Below are positions 30,341 to 38,937 of a stretch of DNA of 64,000 nucleotides, piece by piece. This DNA is from JAMHWF01 sp048500255 (GTDB lineage: Bacteria > Pseudomonadota > Gammaproteobacteria > Burkholderiales > Burkholderiaceae_C): the NCBI GenBank assembly GCA_048500255.1, contig JASNYH010000003.1, forward strand, positions 62,001 through 126,000, written 5' to 3'. Position numbers and translations under genes: made by a program. Each line of letters begins with the position of its first letter. Position 1 is the stretch's first letter. The notes beneath the pieces were generated by a model, which saw nothing but the letters and a program-made list of their open reading frames with translations, did not search any database and had not been told where the DNA came from.

Positions 30341-30478
30341 CGTCGTCTGCTCCTGTCGCGGCGGGCGCACGATGCACCCGCGATGGCGCGATCGTCGAAT
30401 CGGCGCCGTCATCGCGCTATCGGCCAGGCGCGCGTCGCGCTGTAGGCTGCGCCTGACACGACCACGCCGGAGTTCACG

Positions 30479-31282
30479 ATGGCGATGTCAGGCGGCATCC
30501 GCATCGGCATCGGCGGCTGGAGCTACGAGCCGTGGTGCGGCAGCTTCTATCCGCCCGGCCTCGCGCACACCGACGAGCTCGCGTACGCGAGTCGGCACCT
30601 GAGCGCGATCGAGATCAATTCGACCTACCACGGCACGCAGCGGCGCGCCAGCTTCGCGAAGTGGCGCGACAGCGTGCCCGACGGCTTCGTCTTCTCCGTC
30701 AAGGCTTCGCGTTACGCGACGCAGCGGCGCGTGCTGGCCGAGGCGGGCGAGTCGATCGAGCGCTTCATCGGCAGCGGCGTCGCCGAGCTCGGCGACAGGC
30801 TCGGGCCGATCGTGTGGCAGCTGCCGCCCACGCATGCCTACGACGAGGGCGACATGGCGGCCTTCCTGCAACTGCTGCCGCGCGCCGCCGAAGGCGTGGC
30901 GCTGCGCCATGCGATCGAGGCGCGGCACGCCAGCTTTGCCGTGCCGGCGTTCATCGCCCTGGCGCGCCGCCACGGCGTCGCCATCGTGTTCGACGATGCC
31001 GAGCGCTTTCCGTCGATCGGCGACGTGACGGCCGATTTCGTCTATGCGCGCCTGATGCGCTCGCAGGCCGAGCTCGAGCATGGCTATGCGCCGGCGGCGC
31101 TCGACGCCATCGCGACGACGGCGCGCGAGTGGGCGCAAGGCCTGCAGCCGGGCAACGTGCCGCGCGTCGACGGCGAAGCCGAGGTGCCGGCGCAGCCGCG
31201 CGAGGTCTACGTCTACTTCATCGACGGCGCGAAGGAGAAGGCGCCGGCCGCCGCGCTGGCGCTGCGCGAGCGGCTCGGTTGA
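30479..31282 (+). CDS. DUF72 (YecE-like) protein
   Basis: A 267-residue TIM-barrel-like protein of the DUF72/YecE family. The entry IGIGGWSYEPWCGSFYPPGL and later IEINSTYHGTQRRASFAKWRD and FSVKASRYATQ segments are the hallmarks. Its biochemical role is unknown. Full length, no signal peptide. Confidence 0.9.
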   Translation: MAMSGGIRIGIGGWSYEPWCGSFYPPGLAHTDELAYASRHLSAIEINSTYHGTQRRASFAKWRDSVPDGFVFSVKASRYATQRRVLAEAGESIERFIGSGVAELGDRLGPIVWQLPPTHAYDEGDMAAFLQLLPRAAEGVALRHAIEARHASFAVPAFIALARRHGVAIVFDDAERFPSIGDVTADFVYARLMRSQAELEHGYAPAALDAIATTAREWAQGLQPGNVPRVDGEAEVPAQPREVYVYFIDGAKEKAPAAALALRERLG

Positions 31283-31294
31283 GCCTGGCGACGT

Positions 31295-32311
31295 TCACCG
31301 CGGCGACGGCAGCGGCTCGCCGAGCATGCGGCGGCCCAGCCAGGTCAGCCCGCGCTGCACGTCGATGCGCTGGCCGACGAGGCGCGGCGTCACCGCCTGC
31401 AGCGAGCCCCCCGCGCCGCGCTCGGCGACGACGAACGTGAAGGTGTAGTAGGGCTCCTGGCCCATGCGCAGGTCGGCGATGCGCACGCGGCCGTCGCGCT
31501 CGGCGAGCTTGAAGTAGCCGTGGCTGAACCACGCCAGCCGCGCGACCTGCCGGTGATCGCGCAAGGCCTGCTGCAGCCCGTTGCCGCGGTCGTGGCGCTC
31601 GAACTCGATGGCCGAGCCGCCGTCGAGCAGCGAGCGGTAGCCCTCGTGATAGGCGTCGGGCGTCATCGCGACGACGCGCCACAGCACGGTGTTGAATGCC
31701 GTCGGCGTGACGAGCACGCGCTCGGCCGCGATGCCCTGTTCCGCCAGCGAGGCGCGCGCGATCGACTCGACGTGCCACTGCGCGCCGACGCCCCAGGCGA
31801 GGTAGGCGGTGCTGACCGCCAGGCCGGCGGCGTTCCAGCGAAGCGCGCGGGCGCCGTTGCGACCGCTGCGCAACGCCGCGATCACGCCCACGACGAGCGG
31901 CACGGTGTACATCGGGTCGATGATGAACACGCTGCCGACGGCGTACGGGTGGTCGAAGAACGGCAGCGCGAGCTGCGTGCCGTAGACCGTCATCGCGTCG
32001 AGCAGCGCGTGCGTGACGAGCGCGAGCCAGACGGCGACGCACCAGCGCCGCCGCAGCGGCCACTCGCGCTGCACGGCGGAGATCAGCGCGGCGATCGGCG
32101 GCGCGGCCAGCGTCTGCCAGAAGAGCGCGTGGCTCTCGGCACGATGCAGCGTCATATTGCTGATCGGATCGCCGTGGTCGATGAAGGCATCGAGGTCGGG
32201 CAGCGTGCCGACGAGGCCGCCCCACAGCGCGGCCTTCCACAGCGCCGTGCGCCGGCCCATCACGGCGACGCCGACGGCCGAGCCGAGCGCGAACTGCGAC
32301 AGCGAATCCAT
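31295..32311 (-). CDS. YdjM-like inner-membrane metal-dependent hydrolase
   Basis: A 338-residue protein. The N-terminal two-thirds has several membrane helices and conserved residues in GTLPDLDAFID, HRAESHAL and VTHALLDAMTVYGTQ, the pattern of the YdjM/LexA-regulated DUF457-type membrane hydrolases. The C-terminal part (from about 190) is soluble and of unknown function. It lies downstream of icmF on the same strand, 24 bases after its stop, so co-transcription is likely. Confidence 0.82.
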   Translation of the reverse strand: MDSLSQFALGSAVGVAVMGRRTALWKAALWGGLVGTLPDLDAFIDHGDPISNMTLHRAESHALFWQTLAAPPIAALISAVQREWPLRRRWCVAVWLALVTHALLDAMTVYGTQLALPFFDHPYAVGSVFIIDPMYTVPLVVGVIAALRSGRNGARALRWNAAGLAVSTAYLAWGVGAQWHVESIARASLAEQGIAAERVLVTPTAFNTVLWRVVAMTPDAYHEGYRSLLDGGSAIEFERHDRGNGLQQALRDHRQVARLAWFSHGYFKLAERDGRVRIADLRMGQEPYYTFTFVVAERGAGGSLQAVTPRLVGQRIDVQRGLTWLGRRMLGEPLPSPR

Positions 32312-32335
32312 GCCGGCGATTGTGCCGGCGCGGCG

Positions 32336-35300
32336 CTACATGCTGCGCCGGTACTGGCCGCCGACCTCGAACAGCGCGCTGGTGATCTGGCCGAGCGAGC
32401 AGCAGCGTACGGCGTCCATGAGCACGCCGAACACGTTGCCGCCGTCGATCACGGCCTGCTGCAGGCGTTCGAGCATCGCCGGCGACTCGGCGGCGTGGCG
32501 GGCGTGGAAGTCGGCCAGGCGTGCGAGCTGGCTCTGCTTCTCCTCCTCCGTCGAGCGCGCCAGCGCGATCGATGTCGGTACCGGATCGCCGTGCGGATTG
32601 CGAAAGGTGTTGACGCCGACGATCGGATATTCGCCGGTGTGCTTGAGCATCTCGTAGTGCAGGCTCTCTTCCTGGATCTTGCCGCGCTGGTAGCCCGTCT
32701 CCATCGCGCCGAGCACGCCGCCGCGCTCGGCGATGCGCTCGAACTCGGCGAGCACCGCTTCCTCGACGAGCTCGGTCAGCTCGTCGATGACGAAGGCGCC
32801 CTGGTTCGGGTTCTCGTTCTTCGCCAGTCCCCACTCGCGGTTGATGACGAGCTGGATCGCCATCGCGCGGCGCACGCTCTCGTCGGTCGGCGTCGTGATC
32901 GCCTCGTCGTAGGCGTTGGTGTGCAGGCTGTTGCAGTTGTCGTAGACGGCGATCAGCGCCTGCAGCGTGGTGCGGATGTCGTTGAAGGCGATCTCCTGCG
33001 CGTGCAGCGATCGGCCGCTGGTCTGGATGTGGTACTTGAGCTTCTGGCTGCGCTCGTTGGCGCCGTAGCGCTGCTTCATCGCGACGGCCCAGATGCGTCG
33101 GGCGACGCGGCCGAGCACGGTGTACTCCGGGTCCATGCCGTTGCTGAAGAAGAACGACAGGTTGGGCGCGAAGTCGTCGATGTGCATGCCGCGCGCCAGA
33201 TAGGCCTCGACGAAGGTGAACCCGTTGGCGAGCGTGAAGGCGAGCTGGCTGATCGGGTTGGCGCCTGCCTCGGCGATGTGATAGCCCGAGATGCTCACCG
33301 AATAGAAGTTGCGCACGTCGTGGTGCACGAACCACTCGGCGATGTCGCCCATCACCTTGAGGCTGAACTCGGTCGAGAAGATGCAGGTGTTCTGGCCCTG
33401 GTCCTCCTTGAGGATGTCGGCCTGCACCGTGCCGCGCACGTTGGCCAGCGTCCAGTCGCGGATCTTGGCGATCTCGTCGTCGGTCGGTTCGCGGCCGTTG
33501 TCGGCGCGGAACTTGTCGGTCTGCTGGTCGATGGCGGTGTTCATGAACATCGCCAGGATCGTCGGCGCCGGGCCGTTGATCGTCATCGACACGCTGGTCG
33601 CCGGGTCGCACAGGTCGAAGCCCGAGTACAGGACCTTCAGGTCGTCGAGCGTGGCGATCGAGACGCCCGAGTTGCCGACCTTGCCGTAGATGTCGGGGCG
33701 CGGATCGGGGTCGTTGCCGTACAGCGTGACGGAGTCGAACGCCGTCGACAGCCGCTTGGCCGGCATGCCCTGGCTGACCAGCTTGAAGCGCCGGTTGGTG
33801 CGAAAGGCGTCGCCCTCGCCGGCGAACATGCGCGTCGGGTCCTCGTTCTCGCGCTTGAAGGCGAACGTGCCGGCGGTGTAGGGGAACGAACCGGGCACGT
33901 TCTCGAGCATCAGCCACTCGAGCAGCTCGCCGTGGTCTTCGTATTGCGGCAGCGCCACCTTGCGGATCTTGTTGCCCGAGAGCGTCGTGTGCACGAGCGA
34001 GGTGCGGATCTCCTTGTCGCGAATCTTCACGACGTATTCGTCGCCGGCGTAGGCGCGCACCATGTCGGGCCACTGCGCGAGCAGCTTGCGCGCATGCGGG
34101 TCGAGGCGCGTCTCGCGCTCGGCGGCCAGGCGCAGCACGGTGTCCTTGGCGCCCGAGCGCGTCGCGTCGTCCTCGTGCAGCATGCGCGCCGACTCGCGCA
34201 GCTGCTGCAGTTCGCGCGCCAGCCTGGCCTGCTGGCGCGCACGCCCCTTGTAGTCGCGCAGCGTGTCGGCGATCTCGGCGAGGTAGCGCGAGCGCGCCGC
34301 CGGCACGATCGGGTGCTGCTGCGTGCTGTGGCGCGTCGCCACCGTCGGCAGCCGGCCGTCGCGCAGCTCGAGGCCGAGCTCGGCCAGCCGCGGCGCGAGC
34401 GCCTGGTACAACGCCGTCACGCCGTCGTCGTTGAAGCGGCTGGCGATCGTGCCGAAGACCGGCATCTGCTCGGGCGCCCGGTCGAAGGCGCCGCGGTTGC
34501 GCTGCACTTGCTTGGCGACGTCGCGCAGCGCGTCGGCCGCCCCCTTGCGGTCGAACTTGTTGATCGCGACGAACTCGGCGAAGTCGAGCATGTCGATCTT
34601 CTCGAGCTGGCTGGCGGCGCCGAACTCGGGCGTCATCACGTAGACCGGCACGTCGACCAGCGGCACGATGGCGGCGTCGCCCTGGCCGATGCCCGAGGTC
34701 TCGACGATGACGAGATCGAAGCCGGCCGCCTTGCAGGCCGCGATCACGTCGGGCAGCGCGGCGCTGATCTCGCTGCCGGTGTCGCGCGTCGCCAGACTGC
34801 GCATGTAGATCGGAGCCCCTCGGCCGACGGTTACGTCGGCCGATCCCCCGTGGGGATGCGGGCCGGCTTGGGGCGGCCCGGCGCTCGGCCCGCGCGCGCT
34901 CGCTCGTGTCCACGGCCCGATCGCATTCATGCGGATGCGGTCGCCGAGCAGCGCGCCGCCGCTCTTGCGCCGGCTCGGGTCGATGCTGATCACGGCGATG
35001 CGCAGACGGTCGTCCTGGTCGAGGCGCAGGCGGCGGATCAGCTCGTCGGTCAGGCTCGACTTGCCGGCGCCGCCGGTGCCCGTGATGCCGACGACGGGCG
35101 TGCGCGCCGCCTGCGCCGCCGCGCGCAGCTCGCCGCGCAGCGACTCGCTCACCTGGCCGGACTCGAGCGCCGTGATCAGCTGCGCCAGCGCGCGCCGGTG
35201 CGCCTCGTCGTCGCCCTGGATCGCCGCCAGCCTCGTCGGTGCGTGCTGCGACAGGTCGCGGTCGCAGCGCATCAGCATCTCGCCGATCATGCCGGCCAGC

Positions 35301-35713
35301 CCCATGCGCTGGCCGTCCTCAGGGCTGTAGATGCGCGCCACGCCGTAGCGCTGCAGCTCGTCGATCTCGGCCGGCACGATGACGCCGCCGCCGCCGCCGT
35401 AGACCTGGATGTGCGCGCCGCCGCGCTGGCGCAGCAGGTCGACCATGTACTTGAAGTACTCGATGTGGCCGCCCTGGTACGAGCTCACCGCGATGGCGTG
35501 CGCGTCCTCCTGCAGCGCGGCCGTGACGATCTCGTCGACCGAGCGGTTGTGGCCGAGATGGATCACCTCGGCGCCCATGCCCTGCAGGATGCGACGCATG
35601 ATGTTGATCGCCGCGTCGTGGCCGTCGAACAGGCTCGCCGCCGTGACGAAGCGCGGCCGATGGGTCGGGCGGAAGGACGCCAGCGCGGCGTGGTCGGCGG
35701 ACAGGTCGGTCAT
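32336..35713 (-). CDS. icmF: Fused isobutyryl-CoA mutase (with in-frame repeat insertion)
   Basis: A 1125-residue adenosylcobalamin enzyme converting isobutyryl-CoA and n-butyryl-CoA; members also act on isovaleryl/pivalyl-CoA. In order: B12-binding domain (SLFDGHDAAIN near 28, HLGHNRS), a MeaB-like GTPase chaperone with P-loop GTGGAGKSS near 215, and the CoA-mutase barrel (from about 540). Residues 266-301 are an extra, low-complexity Gly/Pro stretch between RMNAI and IYMRSLATR. They are encoded by a GC-rich palindromic repeat (34811-34918) also found elsewhere in the window. The frame stays open. A LiuR-type palindrome lies upstream at 35752. Confidence 0.96.
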   Translation of the reverse strand: MTDLSADHAALASFRPTHRPRFVTAASLFDGHDAAINIMRRILQGMGAEVIHLGHNRSVDEIVTAALQEDAHAIAVSSYQGGHIEYFKYMVDLLRQRGGAHIQVYGGGGGVIVPAEIDELQRYGVARIYSPEDGQRMGLAGMIGEMLMRCDRDLSQHAPTRLAAIQGDDEAHRRALAQLITALESGQVSESLRGELRAAAQAARTPVVGITGTGGAGKSSLTDELIRRLRLDQDDRLRIAVISIDPSRRKSGGALLGDRIRMNAIGPWTRASARGPSAGPPQAGPHPHGGSADVTVGRGAPIYMRSLATRDTGSEISAALPDVIAACKAAGFDLVIVETSGIGQGDAAIVPLVDVPVYVMTPEFGAASQLEKIDMLDFAEFVAINKFDRKGAADALRDVAKQVQRNRGAFDRAPEQMPVFGTIASRFNDDGVTALYQALAPRLAELGLELRDGRLPTVATRHSTQQHPIVPAARSRYLAEIADTLRDYKGRARQQARLARELQQLRESARMLHEDDATRSGAKDTVLRLAAERETRLDPHARKLLAQWPDMVRAYAGDEYVVKIRDKEIRTSLVHTTLSGNKIRKVALPQYEDHGELLEWLMLENVPGSFPYTAGTFAFKRENEDPTRMFAGEGDAFRTNRRFKLVSQGMPAKRLSTAFDSVTLYGNDPDPRPDIYGKVGNSGVSIATLDDLKVLYSGFDLCDPATSVSMTINGPAPTILAMFMNTAIDQQTDKFRADNGREPTDDEIAKIRDWTLANVRGTVQADILKEDQGQNTCIFSTEFSLKVMGDIAEWFVHHDVRNFYSVSISGYHIAEAGANPISQLAFTLANGFTFVEAYLARGMHIDDFAPNLSFFFSNGMDPEYTVLGRVARRIWAVAMKQRYGANERSQKLKYHIQTSGRSLHAQEIAFNDIRTTLQALIAVYDNCNSLHTNAYDEAITTPTDESVRRAMAIQLVINREWGLAKNENPNQGAFVIDELTELVEEAVLAEFERIAERGGVLGAMETGYQRGKIQEESLHYEMLKHTGEYPIVGVNTFRNPHGDPVPTSIALARSTEEEKQSQLARLADFHARHAAESPAMLERLQQAVIDGGNVFGVLMDAVRCCSLGQITSALFEVGGQYRRSM
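34816..34893 (-). repeat. Palindromic repeat copy inside icmF
   Basis: On the minus strand this 78-bp segment carries module 1 (GCGGGCCGAGCGCC ... GGCCCGC) followed by module 2 (CCCCACGGGGGATCGG, then a hairpin CGGCCGACG-TAAC-CGTCGGCCG and GGGG). It aligns with 38856-38936 and with the two ends of 36567-36729. Being 78 bases long it keeps the reading frame. Confidence 0.85.
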
Positions 35714-35747
35714 GGCAGGTGAGGGCGCCGCGACGGCAGCGGCGCCT

Positions 35748-35771
35748 GCAATTGACGTTAACGTCAATTGC
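35748..35771. promoter_or_regulatory. LiuR-type operator upstream of icmF
   Basis: A perfect 24-bp palindrome whose 16-bp core TTGACGTTAACGTCAA (35752-35767) is identical to that before the MerR-family gene at 52855. It lies 39 bases ahead of the icmF start, in the gap shared with the divergent gene at 35883, so it could affect both. The regulator assignment is an inference from the shared site. Confidence 0.75.
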
Positions 35772-35882
35772 GATGATGCCACTGCGCCCGGCCCTCCGGG
35801 ACAGTGGAAACGTGACGCGACGCCGTTTGCCCGGCACAATCCGCCCCGTCGCAGCAAGCGCCCGCGCTCCGGGAGCGGGCCG

Positions 35883-36506
35883 ATGCCCATGGCCGCCATC
35901 CTCGTTCCTGCCAAGACTGCCGCCGGTCAGGCCGAGCTCGACCGCCGCCAGCGTCCGCTGACGCAGCGCCACCGCACCGTGCTATTCCTCGTCGACGGCC
36001 GGCGCAGCGCCGAGGAGGTGAAGGACCTGGCCGAGCGCGCCGGCGCGCCGCAATCGTGTTTCGACGAGTTGATGACGATGGGGCTGATCGAGATGGCGCC
36101 GCGCCCGGCGCGCCGTCCGGCCGTTCCGACCTCCGGCCCGACGCCGCTGGACAGCCGCACCGACTCGTCGTTCCTGCCGTCGGCGCGCTCGCTGCTGCCC
36201 GAGTCGACGCTGTCGGACTCGCTCGACAGCACGCTCGGCGCGCCCGAGTCGCTGCTGCGCGAGGCCGACGACGGCGAGGTCGACGCCGCGCTCGAGGAGG
36301 CGCGCCGCATCCTGCTGCGCGCCGTGCGCAACGAGTCGCCCGTCGCCGGCTCGCTGACGATGATCCGCCTCAAGCGCGCGCGCAGCCGCAGCGATCTGCT
36401 CGCGCTGCTGCCCGAGGTGGAGGCGCGCATCAGCCGGCCGCTGCACCGCCTGACGGCGGCGCAGACGCTGCGTCACGTGCGCGGGCTGCTGGTGCGCGCG
36501 AGTTGA
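35883..36506 (+). CDS. Protein of unknown function with Ser-rich linker
   Basis: A 207-residue protein. The N-terminal 65 residues (DRRQRPLTQRHRTVLFLVDG, then RRSAEEVKDLAERAG) look like a small winged-helix-like domain. A Ser/Asp/Leu-rich linker follows (about 75-115), then a basic helical C-terminus. No membrane segment. A second in-frame ATG at 35889 is also possible. It is divergent from icmF across the palindromic operator. I do not recognise a named family. Confidence 0.55.
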   Translation: MPMAAILVPAKTAAGQAELDRRQRPLTQRHRTVLFLVDGRRSAEEVKDLAERAGAPQSCFDELMTMGLIEMAPRPARRPAVPTSGPTPLDSRTDSSFLPSARSLLPESTLSDSLDSTLGAPESLLREADDGEVDAALEEARRILLRAVRNESPVAGSLTMIRLKRARSRSDLLALLPEVEARISRPLHRLTAAQTLRHVRGLLVRAS

Positions 36507-36734
36507 ACGCCGCCGCGCGCCGCGCGGCCGCCGTGGCATGAGACACCCTCCGTCAACCCGCGCACCGCGGGCCGAGCGCCGGGCCGCCCCAAGCCGGCCC
36601 GCGGCCTGCCGCGAGACGAGGCAGGCGCTCGTGGCGTCCAAGCCGGCGCAGGCCGGCGTGGAGCCGCGCCACTCTCTCCGCCACTCTCTCCCTTCGGGGG
36701 ATCGTTCGACGGTCCCGTCGAACGAGGGGCTGTC
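36507..36734. repeat. Intergenic repeat region upstream of coaX
   Basis: A 228-base gap. It holds module 1 of the palindromic repeat (36567-36602, 36 bp) and module 2 (36690-36729, 40 bp), separated by about 87 bases of other sequence, including a direct repeat CCACTCTCTC. Module 2 ends in GAGGGG five bases before the coaX ATG, so it may supply the ribosome binding site. The hairpin in module 2 is GTTCGACG-GTCC-CGTCGAAC. Confidence 0.75.
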
Positions 36735-37502
36735 ATGACCTTCTTCGCGATCGACGTTGGCAACACGCGGCTGAAGTGGGCGCTGTATGCGCACGGCCGC
36801 CCCGGCGCCGAGCTGCTCGCGCACGGCGCCGTCTTCCTCGAGACGATCGATGCGCTGGCCGAGACCGACTGGAAGGCGCTGCCGCACCCGACCCACGTGC
36901 TCGGCTGCAACGTGGCCGGCGACGGCATCCGCCGGCGCGTCGAGGAGCAGCTCGAGATCTGGGATGCCGCGCCCGCCTGGGTCGTGCCGTCGGCGCAGGC
37001 CGGCGGACTCGTCAACAGCTACGACCACCCGAACCGGCTCGGCGCCGACCGCTGGGTCGCAATGATCGGCGCGCGCCACCGCATCGTCGCGGCGGGCGCG
37101 GCGCGCCCGGCGCTGGTCGTGATGGTCGGGACCGCCGTCACGGTCGACGCGATCGACGAGACCGGGCGCTTTCTCGGCGGCCTGATCCTGCCCGGCTTCG
37201 GCCTGATGCTGCGCGCCCTCGAGATGGGTACGGCCGGGCTGAAGGCGCCGACCGGCGAGATCGTCGACTTCCCGACCAACACCAGCGACGCGCTGATGAG
37301 CGGTGGCGCCGACGCGATCGCCGGCGCGATCGAGCGCATGCACCGCAAGCTGCATCAGCGCACCGGTCTGCCGCCGGCGCTGATCATGAGCGGCGGCGCC
37401 GCCGTCAAGCTCGCGCCGATGCCCGACCTGCATTTCGAAATGGTCGACACGCTCGTCTTCGACGGCCTGCTGCGGCTGCAGGTCGACCGCGCCGTGCGCT
37501 GA
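36735..37502 (+). CDS. coaX: Type III pantothenate kinase
   Basis: A 255-residue ASKHA-fold kinase for the first step of coenzyme A synthesis. The phosphate-1 motif DVGNTRLKW (7-15), the GADRWVAMIGARH segment and the VGTAVTVDAID phosphate-2 motif are present. Start is the ATG at 36735; the nearest Shine-Dalgarno-like sequence is inside the repeat. It ends 12 bases from the convergent hslU. Confidence 0.95.
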   Translation: MTFFAIDVGNTRLKWALYAHGRPGAELLAHGAVFLETIDALAETDWKALPHPTHVLGCNVAGDGIRRRVEEQLEIWDAAPAWVVPSAQAGGLVNSYDHPNRLGADRWVAMIGARHRIVAAGAARPALVVMVGTAVTVDAIDETGRFLGGLILPGFGLMLRALEMGTAGLKAPTGEIVDFPTNTSDALMSGGADAIAGAIERMHRKLHQRTGLPPALIMSGGAAVKLAPMPDLHFEMVDTLVFDGLLRLQVDRAVR

Positions 37503-37514
37503 AGCCGTGGCGCG

Positions 37515-38849
37515 TCAGAGGATGTAGCGCGACAGGTCCTCGTTCTTCGCCAGCTCGGCCAGGCGCGCGTCGACGGTGGCGGCGTCCAGGCGCACCGTCG
37601 TGCCGGCGAGGTTGGGCGCGTCGAACGACACGCTGTCGAGCAGGCGCTCCATCACGGTGGCGAGGCGGCGCGCGCCGATGTTCTCGGTGCGCTCGTTGAC
37701 GTCGCAGGCGATCTGCGCGAGCCGGCGGATCGCGTCGGGCGCGAACTCGAGCGCGACGCCCTCGGTGGCGAGCAGCGCCTGGTACTGCGTGACGAGGCTG
37801 GCCTGCGTCTGCGTCAGGATCGCCTCGAAATCGTCGACCGTCAGCGAGCCGAGCTCGACGCGGATCGGAAAGCGCCCCTGCAGCTCGGGGATCAGGTCGC
37901 TCGGCTTGGCGAGGTGGAAGGCGCCCGACGCGATGAACAGGATGTGGTCCGTCTTCACGACGCCGTGCTTCGTCGTCACCGTCGTGCCCTCGACCAGCGG
38001 CAGCAGGTCGCGCTGCACGCCCTGGCGCGACACGTCGGCACCGCTCGTCTCGGAGCGCGACGCGACCTTGTCGATCTCGTCGATGAACACGATGCCGTTC
38101 TGCTCGGCGTTGGCGACGGCGGCGCCGCGCAGCTCGTCGTCGTTGACGAGCTTGGCGGCCTCCTCGTCGGCGAGCAGCTTGAGCGCCTCGACGATCTTGA
38201 GCTTGCGCGCGCGCCGGCGCGCCGTGCCGGCGCTGGCGAACAGGCCCTTCAACTGCTCGGCCATCTCTTCCATGCCGGGCGGGCTCATGATTTCTAGCGA
38301 GGGCCTGGGCTCGGCGAGCTCGACCTCGATCTCCTTGTCGTCGAGCGCGCCTTCGCGCAGGCGCTTGCGCATCACCTGGCGCGCTGTGTTGTCGCCGCCG
38401 GACGACGGCGTCAGACCGAAGTCGGAGCGCGGCGGCGGCACGAGGATGTCGAGGATGCGGTCCTCGGCGGCGTCTTCGGCGCGCGCGCGCTGGCGGCGCA
38501 TCTGCGCGTCGCGCTCCTGCTTGACGGCGATGTCGACGAGGTCGCGCACGATGGAGTCGACGTCTTTGCCGACGTAGCCGACCTCGGTGAACTTGGTCGC
38601 CTCGACCTTGATGAACGGCGCGTCGGCAAGCCGCGCCAGGCGGCGTGCGATCTCCGTCTTGCCGACGCCCGTCGGACCGATCATCAGGATGTTCTTCGGC
38701 GTGATCTCGGTGCGCAGCTTCTCGTCGACCTGCTGGCGGCGCCAGCGGTTGCGCAGCGCGATCGCGACGGCGCGCTTGGCGCTGGCCTGCCCGACGATGT
38801 GGCGGTCGAGCTCGGAGACGATCTCCTGCGGCGTCATGCTCGATTTCAT
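37515..38849 (-). CDS. hslU: HslU ATPase subunit of the HslUV protease
   Basis: A 444-residue AAA+ unfoldase that feeds HslV. Walker A is GPTGVGKT near residue 60, Walker B IVFIDEID, and the C-terminal tail LSRYIL is the peptide that docks into and activates HslV. The usual I-domain lies between. Start at 38849 (MKSSMTPQEI). A repeat copy separates it from hslV upstream. Confidence 0.97.
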   Translation of the reverse strand: MKSSMTPQEIVSELDRHIVGQASAKRAVAIALRNRWRRQQVDEKLRTEITPKNILMIGPTGVGKTEIARRLARLADAPFIKVEATKFTEVGYVGKDVDSIVRDLVDIAVKQERDAQMRRQRARAEDAAEDRILDILVPPPRSDFGLTPSSGGDNTARQVMRKRLREGALDDKEIEVELAEPRPSLEIMSPPGMEEMAEQLKGLFASAGTARRRARKLKIVEALKLLADEEAAKLVNDDELRGAAVANAEQNGIVFIDEIDKVASRSETSGADVSRQGVQRDLLPLVEGTTVTTKHGVVKTDHILFIASGAFHLAKPSDLIPELQGRFPIRVELGSLTVDDFEAILTQTQASLVTQYQALLATEGVALEFAPDAIRRLAQIACDVNERTENIGARRLATVMERLLDSVSFDAPNLAGTTVRLDAATVDARLAELAKNEDLSRYIL

Positions 38850-38855
38850 GGTCTT

Positions 38856-38936
38856 GCGGGCCGGGCGCCGGGCCGCTCCCAAGCCGGCCCGCATCCCCTC
38901 GGGGGATCGGCCGGCGTACTCGCCGGACGAGGGGTC
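38856..38936 (+). repeat. Palindromic repeat copy between hslV and hslU
   Basis: Contains module 1 (38856-38892, GCGGGCC...GGCCCGC) and module 2 (38893-38936), with hairpin CCGGCG-TACT-CGCCGG and outer arms CCCCTCG/CGAGGGG. It fills almost the whole hslV-hslU gap. It is the most complete contiguous intergenic copy in the window. Confidence 0.85.
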
Positions 38937-38937
38937 G

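Noticed and set aside
31520..35722. A 1400-codon open frame on the plus strand opposite icmF and its neighbour
   Set aside because: It is antisense to two clear genes, has a composition of His/Arg/Asp/Val typical of reverse-complement shadows in high-GC DNA, and shows no domain.
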